Assembly (NCBI GenBank): GCA_963739375.1
Contig: CAVUAF010000014.1
Coordinates: 434,001 to 498,000, forward strand
Source: CAVUAF01 sp963739375
GTDB lineage: Bacteria; Acidobacteriota; Terriglobia; Terriglobales; Acidobacteriaceae
DNA: 64,000 nucleotides
Direction of reading: 5' to 3'
Shown here: positions 7,750 to 16,592 of the stretch, piece after piece
Layout: the number at the start of each line of letters is the position of its first letter
Position numbering within the stretch: the first letter of the stretch is position 1
Translations under genes and position numbers: made by a program
Notes under the pieces: generated by a model
Told to the model about the DNA's origin: nothing
Seen by the model: only the letters and a program-made list of their open reading frames with translations
The model's database searches: none

Positions 7750-8097
7750 GTGATCAACAAACTTTGCCATTTCGAGATCGGCGTGCGCGACCAGGCGCGG
7801 GCCAAAGAGTTCTATACGCAGGTGTTCAACTGGCGTTTTGAGATGGCGGGGGCCGGCGAGATGATCCGCACCGGCGACGACGTCAGCGGCCACCTCAACA
7901 CGCTGGGGCACGAGCCGCATAACTACACGATCTTCTACATCATGGTGGAGGACGTGGCGGCGGCGCTGGCCAAGGCGGTAGCGCTGGGCGGCAAGAGAAT
8001 CGTGGGACCGGCGCCGGTGCCGGGCGGCGGCACCTTCGCGTGGCTGGCCGATCCGGAAGGCAACATCCTCGGGGTCTACACGGTCAAGAAACCATGA
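7750..8097 (+). CDS. VOC (glyoxalase/bleomycin-resistance fold) protein
   Basis: A 115-residue single VOC domain (GTG start, preceded by GAGGAGCAA). It resembles the group whose N-terminus reads HFEIGVRDQARAKEFYTQVFNWRFE and whose C-terminus reads FAWLADPEGNILGVY, i.e. predicted metal-site strands of a glyoxalase-like lactoylglutathione-lyase superfamily protein. The specific reaction is unknown. It lies between sucC and sucD, and its TGA overlaps the sucD ATG (ATGA), so it is embedded in the succinyl-CoA synthetase operon. Confidence 0.9.
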   Translation: MINKLCHFEIGVRDQARAKEFYTQVFNWRFEMAGAGEMIRTGDDVSGHLNTLGHEPHNYTIFYIMVEDVAAALAKAVALGGKRIVGPAPVPGGGTFAWLADPEGNILGVYTVKKP

Positions 8098-8975
8098 GCG
8101 TTCTGGTGGATAAAGCGACGCGCGTGCTGGTGCAGGGCCTGACCGGGCGCGAAGGCACGTTCCACGCCAAGGCCTGCGCCGAGTACGGCACCGAGATCGT
8201 TGGTGGCGTTACGCCCGGCAAGGGCGGGACGCAGCACGAAGGCTGGCCCATTTTCAACACCGTGGCCGAAGGGGCGCGCGCCACCGGCGCCAACGCGTCG
8301 CTCATCTTCGTGCCGCCGCCGGCCGCAGCCGACGCCATCATGGAAGCCGCCGACGCCGCGCTTCCGCTCATCGTCTGCATCACCGAGGGCATCCCGACGC
8401 TCGACATGGTGCGGGCGTGGGAGTTCCTCAGCCGCCACGGGCACCGCTCGCGCCTCATCGGCCCCAACTGCCCCGGCATCATCTCGCCGGGCAAGGCGAA
8501 GCTGGGCATCATGCCGGCGCGCATTCACCGGGAAGGCAGCATCGGGATCGTTTCCCGCTCCGGCACCCTGACCTACGAGGCGGTGCACCAGTTGACGCAG
8601 CGCGGCATCGGGCAAAGCACGGCGATCGGGATCGGCGGCGACCCGATCATCGGCACCAATTTCGTGGACGCCCTGCAACTCTTCAACGCCGACCCGCAGA
8701 CCGAGGCGGTGGTGCTGATTGGGGAAATCGGCGGCAACGCGGAAGAGACCGCGGCGGACTGGGTAAAGCAGAACATGCGCAAGCCGGTGGTGGCGTTTAT
8801 CGCCGGGCAGACGGCGCCGCCGGGACGCCGCATGGGTCACGCCGGCGCCATCATCTCCGGCGGCCATGGGACGGCGGCGGAAAAGATGCGCGCACTGACG
8901 GCGGCGGGGATTCGCGTGGCCAGGTCACCGGCGGAGATCGGCGAGACGGTGGTCGCGGCGCTGGCGGGCGGCTAG
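8094..8975 (+). CDS. sucD: succinyl-CoA synthetase alpha subunit
   Basis: A 293-residue CoA-binding alpha subunit. The start is the ATG overlapping the VOC stop, giving MSVLVDKATRVLVQGLTGREG, the canonical N-terminus. A Rossmann CoA-binding domain is followed by the ligase domain, with the SRSGTLTYEAVHQLT segment, GIGGDPIIGTNF and the phosphorylated histidine in RMGHAGAIISGG. The stop codon (TAG at 8973-8975) is also the first unit of a tandem repeat. It works with SucC upstream. Confidence 0.98.
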   Translation: MSVLVDKATRVLVQGLTGREGTFHAKACAEYGTEIVGGVTPGKGGTQHEGWPIFNTVAEGARATGANASLIFVPPPAAADAIMEAADAALPLIVCITEGIPTLDMVRAWEFLSRHGHRSRLIGPNCPGIISPGKAKLGIMPARIHREGSIGIVSRSGTLTYEAVHQLTQRGIGQSTAIGIGGDPIIGTNFVDALQLFNADPQTEAVVLIGEIGGNAEETAADWVKQNMRKPVVAFIAGQTAPPGRRMGHAGAIISGGHGTAAEKMRALTAAGIRVARSPAEIGETVVAALAGG

Positions 8976-9012
8976 CTGCTGGCTGCTGGCTGTTGGCTGC
9001 TAGCTGCTGGCA
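8972..9012. repeat. 7-bp tandem repeat (unit GCTGCTG/GCTAGCT)
   Basis: Six degenerate units of CTAGCTG / CTGGCTG / TTGGCTG between sucD and ndk. Only one arm is present. The sucD stop codon is inside the first unit. Confidence 0.75.
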
Positions 9013-9053
9013 ATTGATCTTCCGAGAAGAAAGAACCGGGAACTGAGAACTCG

Positions 9054-9482
9054 ATGAAAACTTTGCAACGCACGCTCGCCATCATCAAGCCCGACGCGGT
9101 ACGCAAGCACGCCACCGGGGACATCATCTCGCTCATCCTGCAAAACGGCTTCACCATCATCGGCATGAAGATGCTGCACCTGACCAAGGAGCAGGCCGAG
9201 GGCTTCTACGCGGTACACGCCGGGAAGCCGTTCTTCGAGTCGCTGACGCGGTTCATGTCCGGCGGCCCCTGCGTGGTCATCGCGCTGGAGAAGGAGCACG
9301 ACGCCATCGCCTCGTGGCGCACCCTGATGGGCGCCACCAACCCGGCGCAGGCGGCGGAAGGCACTATCCGCAAGCGCTTTGCCGCCAGCATCGAGGCCAA
9401 CGCCGTCCATGGCTCCGACGCCGAGGACACGGCGCGCTTCGAGATCAGCTACTTCTTCGCCGGGTACGAGCTGGCGCGCTGA
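9054..9482 (+). CDS. ndk: nucleoside diphosphate kinase
   Basis: A 142-residue NDP kinase that balances NTP pools by phosphate transfer through a histidine. It shows the family start LQRTLAIIKPDAVRKHATGDII and the active-site segment NAVHGSDAEDTARFEISYFF with catalytic His in the NxxHGSD motif. Length is normal. It follows sucD by ~80 bp and is probably in the same transcription unit. Co-location with succinyl-CoA synthetase fits its known physical and functional partnership with that enzyme. Confidence 0.98.
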   Translation: MKTLQRTLAIIKPDAVRKHATGDIISLILQNGFTIIGMKMLHLTKEQAEGFYAVHAGKPFFESLTRFMSGGPCVVIALEKEHDAIASWRTLMGATNPAQAAEGTIRKRFAASIEANAVHGSDAEDTARFEISYFFAGYELAR

Positions 9483-9489
9483 CGGCGGA

Positions 9490-9530
9490 ATCGGCTCATC
9501 GGTTCATCGGCTCATCGGTGACCGATGACC
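9490..9530. repeat. 8-bp tandem repeat (unit ATCGGTTC)
   Basis: Three copies of the unit TCGGCTCA / TCGGTTCA, then the complementary CGATGACC, in the convergent gap between ndk and the MBL gene, where it could form a hairpin. Confidence 0.7.
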
Positions 9531-9531
9531 A

Positions 9532-10959
9532 TTACACCTCTACCTGCTGCATCCACTGCGCCACTTCCACGCGCCAGCCCAGCGCCGACTGCATCGTCTG
9601 CTGCAGTTGCGCGGCGGCGGCGGGGTCGCCGTGGACCAGATAGGTGATGCCGGGGGGCTGGGGGAAGGTGTGGAGCCACTCCAGCAGCTCGCTGGTGTCG
9701 GCATGGTCGCTGAACTGCTCCAGCGCCGCCACCTGCGCGCGGATGGGGACATCCTCGCGGAAGATGCGCACGGTGGGGGCGCCGCTCTTGATGGTAGCGC
9801 CGCGCGTGCCCGGCGATTGGAAGCCGATCAGCAGCACCAGGTTGCGCGGGTCGGGCAGGCGCTGTGCCAGGTGGTGCAGCACGCGCCCGCCGGTCGCCAT
9901 CCCGCTCGACGACACGATGATGACGGGATAGCGCGTGTCGTTGATCTTCTTCGATTCGTCGGGCGTCTGGTCGAAGTAGAAGCCCGGCCAGGTGAGCGGT
10001 GAGCCGTACTTCGCCACCATCGCGCGCGCGTCGGGGCTGAATTCTTCCGCGTGTTTCAGGAAGATGTTGACCGCCTGGATGGCCATGGGGCTGTCGGCGT
10101 GGACGGGGAGGCGCGGTATCTGCCCCTGCTCCATCAGGTCCTTGAGCATGAACAGGAACTTCTGGGTGCGCTCCACGGCAAACGCCGGCACCACCACCGA
10201 GCCGCCGCGCTCCGCCGTCTGCCGCACCAGGCGCGCCAGCTCAGGGCGCGGGTCGGTGTGCGGATGCTCGCGGTTGCCGTAGGTGGATTCCATCACCAGC
10301 ACGTCGGGCGTCGGCATCGCCGCCGGGCCGGTGTGCAGCACCTTCCCGGGCGCCACCTGGTTGTCGCGCACGCGCCCGATGTCGCCGGTGAAAATCAGCT
10401 TCTTCGTGGACCCGTTCCGGCGCAGCGTGATCTCCGCCATCCCCGAGCCCAGGATGTGCGCCGCCGGCGCAAAGCGGAACTCCAGCCCCGACTCCAACTG
10501 TTTCACCGCGCCAAAGCTCACTGGCTGAAACTGCTTCAGGCAGTGCTGCGCCTCGGCGAAGGTGTAGAGCGGCAGCGCGGGATCGTGCTTCGAGGTCTTT
10601 TTCTTGTTGTGGAAGCCGGCATCTTCTTCCTGCAGGTGGCCGCTGTCGGGCAGCAGCACCGCGCACAGCTCCACCGTGGCCGGGGTGGCGTAGATGGGGC
10701 CGCGGAAGCCCTCCTTCACCAGCCGCGGGATCCAGCCCGAGTGGTCGAGGTGCGCGTGCGTCAGGATGACCGCTTCGATGTCGCGGGGCGCGATCGGCGA
10801 CTTCTGCCAGTTGCGCTCGCGCCACTCCTTGGGACCCTGGAACAACCCGCAGTCCACCAGCACTTGCAGGCCGCCGCCGCTGGCGTCGCCGGAAACGTTG
10901 ACCAGGTGCTTTGACCCGGTCACCGTGCCCGCCGCGCCCAGAAATTGGATGTAGGCCAT
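9532..10959 (-). CDS. beta-CASP metallo-beta-lactamase fold RNase / exonuclease-like protein
   Basis: A 475-residue MBL-fold protein of the beta-CASP group (RNA-processing CPSF73/YhaM-type hydrolases). Zinc-ligand motif HAHLDHSG (HxHxDH) follows the DIEAVILTHAHLDHSG strand. Later ligands are in AAHILGSG and the IFTGDIGR region, and the beta-CASP motifs are visible in VVPAFAVERTQ and near the end in QFSDHADTSELLEWL with TYLVHGD. The N-terminus MAYIQFLGAAGTVTGSKHL is the exact family signature for 'RNA-metabolising MBL' proteins. It is convergent with ndk. The native RNA target is unknown. Confidence 0.92.
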   Translation of the reverse strand: MAYIQFLGAAGTVTGSKHLVNVSGDASGGGLQVLVDCGLFQGPKEWRERNWQKSPIAPRDIEAVILTHAHLDHSGWIPRLVKEGFRGPIYATPATVELCAVLLPDSGHLQEEDAGFHNKKKTSKHDPALPLYTFAEAQHCLKQFQPVSFGAVKQLESGLEFRFAPAAHILGSGMAEITLRRNGSTKKLIFTGDIGRVRDNQVAPGKVLHTGPAAMPTPDVLVMESTYGNREHPHTDPRPELARLVRQTAERGGSVVVPAFAVERTQKFLFMLKDLMEQGQIPRLPVHADSPMAIQAVNIFLKHAEEFSPDARAMVAKYGSPLTWPGFYFDQTPDESKKINDTRYPVIIVSSSGMATGGRVLHHLAQRLPDPRNLVLLIGFQSPGTRGATIKSGAPTVRIFREDVPIRAQVAALEQFSDHADTSELLEWLHTFPQPPGITYLVHGDPAAAAQLQQTMQSALGWRVEVAQWMQQVEV

Positions 10960-10979
10960 CTAAGATTGCCCTCCGTCAG

Positions 10980-11076
10980 GATCGGCGCATCGGTTCATCG
11001 GTCCACCGGTTCATCGGATGAAGCGCGCCGGCTTGAGTTCGATGGGCCGATGGTCCGATGGGCCGATGATCCGATT
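10980..11076. repeat. 8-bp tandem repeat with complementary arms (ATCGGTTC / GGGCCGAT)
   Basis: Left arm 10980-11020 (units ATCGGTTC, CACCGGTTC), right arm 11038-11076 (units CGATGGGC, CGATGGTC, CGATGATC). The locus overlaps the 3' end of rlmB: the stop codon and the last ~20 codons of that gene are repeat sequence. Confidence 0.85.
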
Positions 11077-11798
11077 CTTCGCTGTCGCACGACTTCGAAC
11101 ATCACCACCGCCGCCGCCACGCTCACGTTCAGCGACGCCACCTGCCCCGCCATGGGGATCGAGACCACAAAATCGCAACGTTTGCGCACCAGCTCGTGCA
11201 GTCCGTGTCCCTCCGCGCCCAGCACCAGCGCGATGTCGCCGGTGTAGTCCACCGTGTCGTACGTCTGCGTGCCGCGCTCATCGAGCCCGACCGTCCACAG
11301 GTTGTGCCGCTGCAGGGTTTCGAGCGTCCGCGCGATGTTGGTGACCCGCGCCAGCGGCACCGATTCGCTCGCTCCGGCCGCGACCTTGGCCACGGTGCCG
11401 GTCATCCCCACCGCCCGCCGTTCGGGAATCACCACGCCGTCCACGCCCGCCGCGTCGGCGGTGCGCAGGATCGCGCCCAGGTTGTGCGGGTCCTCGACGC
11501 CATCGAGCACCACCACGAAGTGGCGCGCCCCGCGCTTGGCCTCCAGGATGTCGTCGAGCTGCGCGTATTCCTTCGCCGCCACCGACGCCACCACGCCCTG
11601 GTGCGGCTCGCCCTGCGCCATGCGGTCGAGTTGGTCGCGCGGCATGAACCGCACCGGCACCCCGGCCGCGCGCGCCGCCTCGATCACGCGCTGGAGGCGC
11701 TCATCGTGCCGCTCGCGCGCGCAGCCGACGTAGCTAATGCTCTGCGCCCGAGCCCGCAGCGCTTCCGTCACCGCGTTGATGCCGTAGAGGATGGACAT
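10995..11798 (-). CDS. rlmB: 23S rRNA (guanosine-2'-O-)-methyltransferase RlmB / TrmH family
   Basis: A 267-residue SPOUT-class methyltransferase that 2'-O-methylates a guanosine of 23S rRNA (G2251 in E. coli). It has an N-terminal substrate-binding domain (MSILYGINAVTEALRARAQ) and a C-terminal knotted SAM domain with the family motifs LDGVEDPHNLGAILRTADAAG, VLGAEGHGL and SIPMAGQVASLNVSVAAAV. I chose the ATG at 11798; the upstream open frame overlaps the thiolase on the other strand and is spurious. The final ~25 residues (SSAHRTIGPSNSSRR...) are encoded by the tandem repeat and are not part of the fold. Confidence 0.95.
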   Translation of the reverse strand: MSILYGINAVTEALRARAQSISYVGCARERHDERLQRVIEAARAAGVPVRFMPRDQLDRMAQGEPHQGVVASVAAKEYAQLDDILEAKRGARHFVVVLDGVEDPHNLGAILRTADAAGVDGVVIPERRAVGMTGTVAKVAAGASESVPLARVTNIARTLETLQRHNLWTVGLDERGTQTYDTVDYTGDIALVLGAEGHGLHELVRKRCDFVVSIPMAGQVASLNVSVAAAVVMFEVVRQRRIGSSAHRTIGPSNSSRRASSDEPVDR

Positions 11799-11801
11799 TG
11801 G

Positions 11802-11878
11802 GGAATTTGCGATTGGCGATTGGCGATTGGTGATTTGTGGGCTTCCATCGCCAATCACCAATCGCAAATTAGAAATCC
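11802..11878. repeat. 7-bp tandem repeat with complementary arms (GCGATTG / CAATCGC)
   Basis: Left arm GCGATTG x3 plus GTGATTT, spacer GGGCTTCC, right arm CCAATCACCAATCGC. Perfectly arranged for a hairpin in the divergent gap between rlmB and the thiolase gene, so it lies in both promoters. Confidence 0.88.
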
Positions 11879-11921
11879 TATACGACGAGGGAATGTAAAC
11901 TGAAATGTTCCCGGAGCGCCC

Positions 11922-13103
11922 ATGCCCTCGCCTGTCTACATCGTTTCGGCCGTGCGCACGCCTATCGGCAAGTTTGGCGGCTCGCTGCTGCCGCTGACCG
12001 CCGTCGACTTGGGGGTGGTGGCCGCGCGCGCCGCCATCGAGCGCGCCGGCATTCCGCCTGAACTGGTCGAGCAGACCATCTTCGGCAACGCGCGGCAAGC
12101 CGGCGGCGGACCCAATCCGGCGCGCCAAGTCTCGGTGCGCAGCGGGGTCCCCAAGGAATCCCCGGCGTACACCATCAACATGGCCTGCGCCTCGGCGATG
12201 AAGGCCATCGCGCTGGGCTACGAGGAGATCGCGCACGGCAACGCGCACTGCATCCTGGCCGGCGGCACCGAATCCATGTCGCGCGTGCCTTACTACCTCG
12301 ACGGGGCGCGCTGGGGCTACCGCCTGGGGCACCAGGAGGTCGTCGACGGCATGTACCGCGACGGTTTTCTCTGCCCGCTTTCCAAGCTGGTGATGGGCGA
12401 GACCGCCGAAGTGCTGGCCGACCAGTACCACATCACGCGCGAGGAGCAGGACCAGTACGCCCTCACCTCGCAACAGCGCGCCGAGCACGCCATCAACGCC
12501 GGCTGGTTCGAGGCGGAGATCGTGCCCGTCACCCTGGAAGCGAAGAAGGGGACCACCACCTTCGCCCGCGACGAACATCCTTTCCTGGGCGCGACGCTGG
12601 AAAAGCTGGCCAAGCTGGCGCCCGTCTTTTCGAAGACCGGCAGCGTCACCGCCGGCAACTCCTCGGGCATCACCGACGGCGCCGCCGCCACTGTCCTCGC
12701 GTCGGAGGCGTGGGTGCAGCAGCACCACCTGCAGCCGCTCGCCCGCATCGTGGCGTATTCACAGGCCGGGGTTGACCCGCGCACCATGGGGATGGGGCCG
12801 GTGCCCGCCCTGCAAAAACTGCAAGCGAAGACCGGGCTCGGCGTCGCCGACTTCGACCTGGTGGAACTCAACGAAGCCTTCGCCGCACAGGTGCTGGCCT
12901 GCGACCGCGAGCTGCACTTCGACCGCGAGCGCCTCAACGTGAACGGCGGCGCCATTGCGCTCGGCCACCCTATCGGCTGCACCGGCGCCCGCATCGTGGT
13001 CACGCTGTTGCACGCCATGCGGCGCCGGCAGGCGCGTCGCGGCCTCGCTACCCTCTGCGTCTCCGGCGGCCTTGGGATGGCGCTGGCCCTGGAAACTGCG
13101 TAA
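11922..13103 (+). CDS. acetyl-CoA C-acetyltransferase (thiolase)
   Basis: A 393-residue thiolase II that condenses or cleaves acetyl-CoA/acetoacetyl-CoA. The nucleophilic Cys is C89 in NMACASAM. The catalytic His is in GHPIGCTGAR (about residue 349), and the second Cys is in LCVSGGLGMAL (about 379). The N-terminus YIVSAVRTPIGKFGGSL is typical. Full length. It is monocistronic between rlmB (divergent) and hpf (convergent). Biosynthetic (polyhydroxybutyrate or mevalonate-type) versus degradative use cannot be decided here. Confidence 0.96.
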   Translation: MPSPVYIVSAVRTPIGKFGGSLLPLTAVDLGVVAARAAIERAGIPPELVEQTIFGNARQAGGGPNPARQVSVRSGVPKESPAYTINMACASAMKAIALGYEEIAHGNAHCILAGGTESMSRVPYYLDGARWGYRLGHQEVVDGMYRDGFLCPLSKLVMGETAEVLADQYHITREEQDQYALTSQQRAEHAINAGWFEAEIVPVTLEAKKGTTTFARDEHPFLGATLEKLAKLAPVFSKTGSVTAGNSSGITDGAAATVLASEAWVQQHHLQPLARIVAYSQAGVDPRTMGMGPVPALQKLQAKTGLGVADFDLVELNEAFAAQVLACDRELHFDRERLNVNGGAIALGHPIGCTGARIVVTLLHAMRRRQARRGLATLCVSGGLGMALALETA

Positions 13104-13118
13104 ACCGCGCCGCCCCCC

Positions 13119-13151
13119 AAAAAGCAACCGGGGCACATCGCTGTGCCCCGG
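13119..13151 (-). terminator. intrinsic terminator for the hpf/rpoN unit
   Basis: On the minus strand a 9-bp perfect stem (CCGGGGCAC / GTGCCCCGG, loop of 6) is followed by TTGCTTTTT. It lies 30 bp after the hpf stop, between convergent genes. Confidence 0.85.
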
Positions 13152-13180
13152 CTCGCTCGCAACTCGGTACTCGCAACTCG

Positions 13181-13774
13181 CTACGGCGCGTCGATCAGCT
13201 CCATCTTTCCGTCCTTCTTCCGATGCAGCACCCGCACCTTGCCCTGGGGATCGCGGAAGACGAAGACCTCGCGGTCGCGGAACTCGGCTTCCTTGATGGC
13301 TTCCTCGAGGGTGAGCGGCCGTATGGCCACCGCGTCGGCCGCCACCACCACATGCGCTTCGGTGGTGCGCACCACGGCGGGGAAGGTGTGCACCACCACC
13401 GGGACCGCCATGGCCGTATTCTGACCCACCGCGGCGGCCGCGTCCTTGGGGACCTCGGCGGGCGGGAGTTTCCGCCGCGCCTGCCGTTTGCGGGCCCGCC
13501 AGCGGGTCTTGAACTTCACCGCCTGGCGCTCGATCCGGTCCAGCGCCTCTCCCACGGCGGCGATCATCTCGCTGCCTTCGGCGACGCCCACGATCTGCTT
13601 CGGCCGCACCAGCACCGTGATGTCGGCGATGTGCCGGTACTTTTCTGCGGTCAGGATGACTTTGGTTTCGAAGTGGTCGCCGAGGATTTTGGTGAGTTTG
13701 TTGAGTCCGTGTTCGATCTGTTTGCGGATTGCGGAAGTGATTTCGTACTGCCTGCCGGTGTACTCAACGTTCAT
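13181..13774 (-). CDS. hpf: ribosome hibernation-promoting factor, long form
   Basis: A 197-residue long HPF that dimerises 70S ribosomes in stationary phase. The N-terminal S30AE domain begins MNVEYTGRQYEITSAIRKQIE. The C-terminal dimerisation domain contains RPLTLEEAIKEAEFRDREVFVFRDPQGKVRVLHRKKDGKMELIDAP. The start at 13774 has a strong AGGAGG seven bases upstream, so the in-frame ATG ten codons earlier is rejected. The gene follows rpoN, the classic arrangement in many bacteria. An Ala/Lys-rich linker joins the domains. Confidence 0.96.
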   Translation of the reverse strand: MNVEYTGRQYEITSAIRKQIEHGLNKLTKILGDHFETKVILTAEKYRHIADITVLVRPKQIVGVAEGSEMIAAVGEALDRIERQAVKFKTRWRARKRQARRKLPPAEVPKDAAAAVGQNTAMAVPVVVHTFPAVVRTTEAHVVVAADAVAIRPLTLEEAIKEAEFRDREVFVFRDPQGKVRVLHRKKDGKMELIDAP

Positions 13775-13901
13775 CCGGGTCCTCCTGTCCGGCTGCGACA
13801 GCAACTGGTGAAAGCATAGCGCTTTTTCGCGAGCCTGGGGAGCCGCTCGTAAACCGCTGAGGAGAAGCTGGTTAGCTTACTGGCGCGGGACGGGAACGGG
13901 G

Positions 13902-15824
13902 CTAGTCCTTGACCCGCCGCTGGTGGGTAGAGGGGATCTTCATGTCCTCGCGGTATTTCGCAACGGTGCGGCGGGTGACCTGGATGCCCTGCGATTGCAG
14001 GATGCGGGTGATCTGCTCGTCGGTCAGCGGCCGGGCGGGATCTTCGTCTTCAATCAGCTTCTTGACGCGGCGCTTCAGGATGAGCAGCGACGTCCCGCCG
14101 CCCTCCGGTCCCTGGACCGACTCGCTGAAGAAGTAGCGCAGCTCGAAGACGCCCTGCGGGGTGTGGGCGTACTTGTTGGCCACGGCGCGGCTCACCGTCG
14201 AAGGATGCACCCCGATTTCCTCCGCCACTTCCTTGATCATCATGGGGTGCAGCTGGTCGATCCCCCGATCGAGGAAGTCGCGCTGCCGCCCCAGGATGGC
14301 GTAGCAGACCTTCAGGATGGTCTGCTTGCGCTGCTCGATGTTCTTGATGAGCTGGATGGCGGACTTGTAGCGCTCCTTGACGTAGCCGCGCACGTCTTTG
14401 TCGGCGACATCGCGGCTGAGCAGGCGTTTGTAGGTGGGATTCAGGCGCAGCTGCGGCACGTCTTCGTCGTTCAGGACCACCAGGAAGTCTTCGCCCTGCT
14501 TGACGAAAGCTACGTCGGGCTCGATCAGGCGCGGCTCCATCTTGTTGTAGCGCAGCCCGGGCCGGGGATCGAGCGTCTTCAGGAACTCCAGCGCCTGCAG
14601 CACGGCCTCGACCGGCTTCCCGATCGCCTTCGCGATCTCCTTGTGCTGCTTGTTGAGCACGGGCTTGAGCTGCGTGTCCACGATGGCGATGGCGTCGGCC
14701 AGCACTTCGCCGGTGTCGCCATTGCGCTGGGCCTCCACGGCGTGCCCGCTCTGGTGCGTCTCGTGCAGGTACTGGAGCTGCGCCAGCAGACACTCGCGCA
14801 GATCGCGCGCCGCCACTCCCACCGGGTCCATCTGCCGCACCAGCGCGATGGCCTCGTGCAGATCGTGGCGGGAGAACGGCGCCTTGCGCGCAAAGGGCAG
14901 CACCTTGGCCGCGGCTGCCGCAGGCGCCGGGGCGACACTTTCGGGTGGCGGGTTTTCCGCGGGCTCGGCCGCCGCCGCAGCACTCTCCGCCCGCACTTGG
15001 CCGTCGGCGACGGCCGGCAGCTCGATGGCGTCCGGCGGCGCCGCGTCCGCAGCAACCGCGTACGCGTCCGCCTCGTCCACCAGGTCCAAGGTCTCCAGCG
15101 ATTCCGGCGTGAGCTCGGACGGCAGGAGGTCCGCCAGCTCTTCCGGCGGCGCCTTCAAGAACGGATGCTCGGGAACGCCGGCTTGCGCCGCGAGGCGCGA
15201 GGCGGCTTCCGGCAGCGGCCGGTGACTCCCCCACCGCGGCTTCGCCGGTTCTGGCGCCGGGTCGAACACCGCCTCCGGCGCGTCGATCTGCTCTCCCGCC
15301 GCCGCCGCCAGCAGTTCTTCATCGGTCGCCGTGAGGTAGCCCTCTTCGTTCAGGTTGCCGATCACCAGCTCCGCCGCCGCCCGCACCTCGGGCCGCACGC
15401 TGAGCGCGCCCAGCTGCCACATCAGGTGTTCGGTGAGGGTAGTGGGCTTGGAAAGAAAATTCTCGAACGACGGCCGCTCCACAAACTCCGACTCCGGGCT
15501 GCGGTACCCCGGATCCAGGTAGTCCTGGAAGAACGACCCGAAGTCGATCTCTTCGAACGGATCTTTGGTCTTTTCCGGCTCCTTGACCGTCTCTTCCGCC
15601 GTCGTGGTGCGGTCCCGCTCCGCCTCTTTCCCCGCGACTTCGTCCAGCAGCGGCACCGTCGAGTCCAGCTCCTCCAGCACCGGGTTCTCCAGGATCTCGG
15701 CGTTGATCATGTCCTTGAGCTCAATCTTGTTGAGCGCCAGCACACTGACCATCTGCACGAGGCCCGGCGTCAGAATCTGCCGCTGGGAGAGCTTGACGTT
15801 AAGTCTGGGCTGCAGCATTACCAT
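13902..15824 (-). CDS. rpoN: RNA polymerase sigma-54 factor with a large inserted linker
   Basis: Sigma-54, which binds -24/-12 promoters and needs an AAA+ enhancer-binding activator. Region I is at the N-terminus (LNVKLSQRQILTPGLVQMV, Gln-rich activator-responsive). The core-binding domain resumes at HDLHEAIALVRQMDPVGVAARDLRECLL. The HTH domain has VHPSTVSRAVANKYAHTPQG and the C-terminal RpoN box reads TRRTVAKYREDMKIP (consensus A-RRTVAKYRE). At 640 aa it is ~150 longer than usual. The extra length is an acidic Ala/Pro-rich stretch at residues ~185-325 inside the core-binding domain. It lies between lptB and hpf. Confidence 0.96.
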   Translation of the reverse strand: MVMLQPRLNVKLSQRQILTPGLVQMVSVLALNKIELKDMINAEILENPVLEELDSTVPLLDEVAGKEAERDRTTTAEETVKEPEKTKDPFEEIDFGSFFQDYLDPGYRSPESEFVERPSFENFLSKPTTLTEHLMWQLGALSVRPEVRAAAELVIGNLNEEGYLTATDEELLAAAAGEQIDAPEAVFDPAPEPAKPRWGSHRPLPEAASRLAAQAGVPEHPFLKAPPEELADLLPSELTPESLETLDLVDEADAYAVAADAAPPDAIELPAVADGQVRAESAAAAAEPAENPPPESVAPAPAAAAAKVLPFARKAPFSRHDLHEAIALVRQMDPVGVAARDLRECLLAQLQYLHETHQSGHAVEAQRNGDTGEVLADAIAIVDTQLKPVLNKQHKEIAKAIGKPVEAVLQALEFLKTLDPRPGLRYNKMEPRLIEPDVAFVKQGEDFLVVLNDEDVPQLRLNPTYKRLLSRDVADKDVRGYVKERYKSAIQLIKNIEQRKQTILKVCYAILGRQRDFLDRGIDQLHPMMIKEVAEEIGVHPSTVSRAVANKYAHTPQGVFELRYFFSESVQGPEGGGTSLLILKRRVKKLIEDEDPARPLTDEQITRILQSQGIQVTRRTVAKYREDMKIPSTHQRRVKD

Positions 15825-15852
15825 GGGGAAACGCCGTGTTGCTACGTCAGCG

Positions 15853-16581
<729 letters not shown>

Positions 16582-16592
16582 CTATATGTTTC

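Noticed and set aside
10995..12728. A 577-codon frame merging rlmB with a long upstream extension.
   Set aside because: The upstream half is antisense to the thiolase gene; rlmB starts at 11798.
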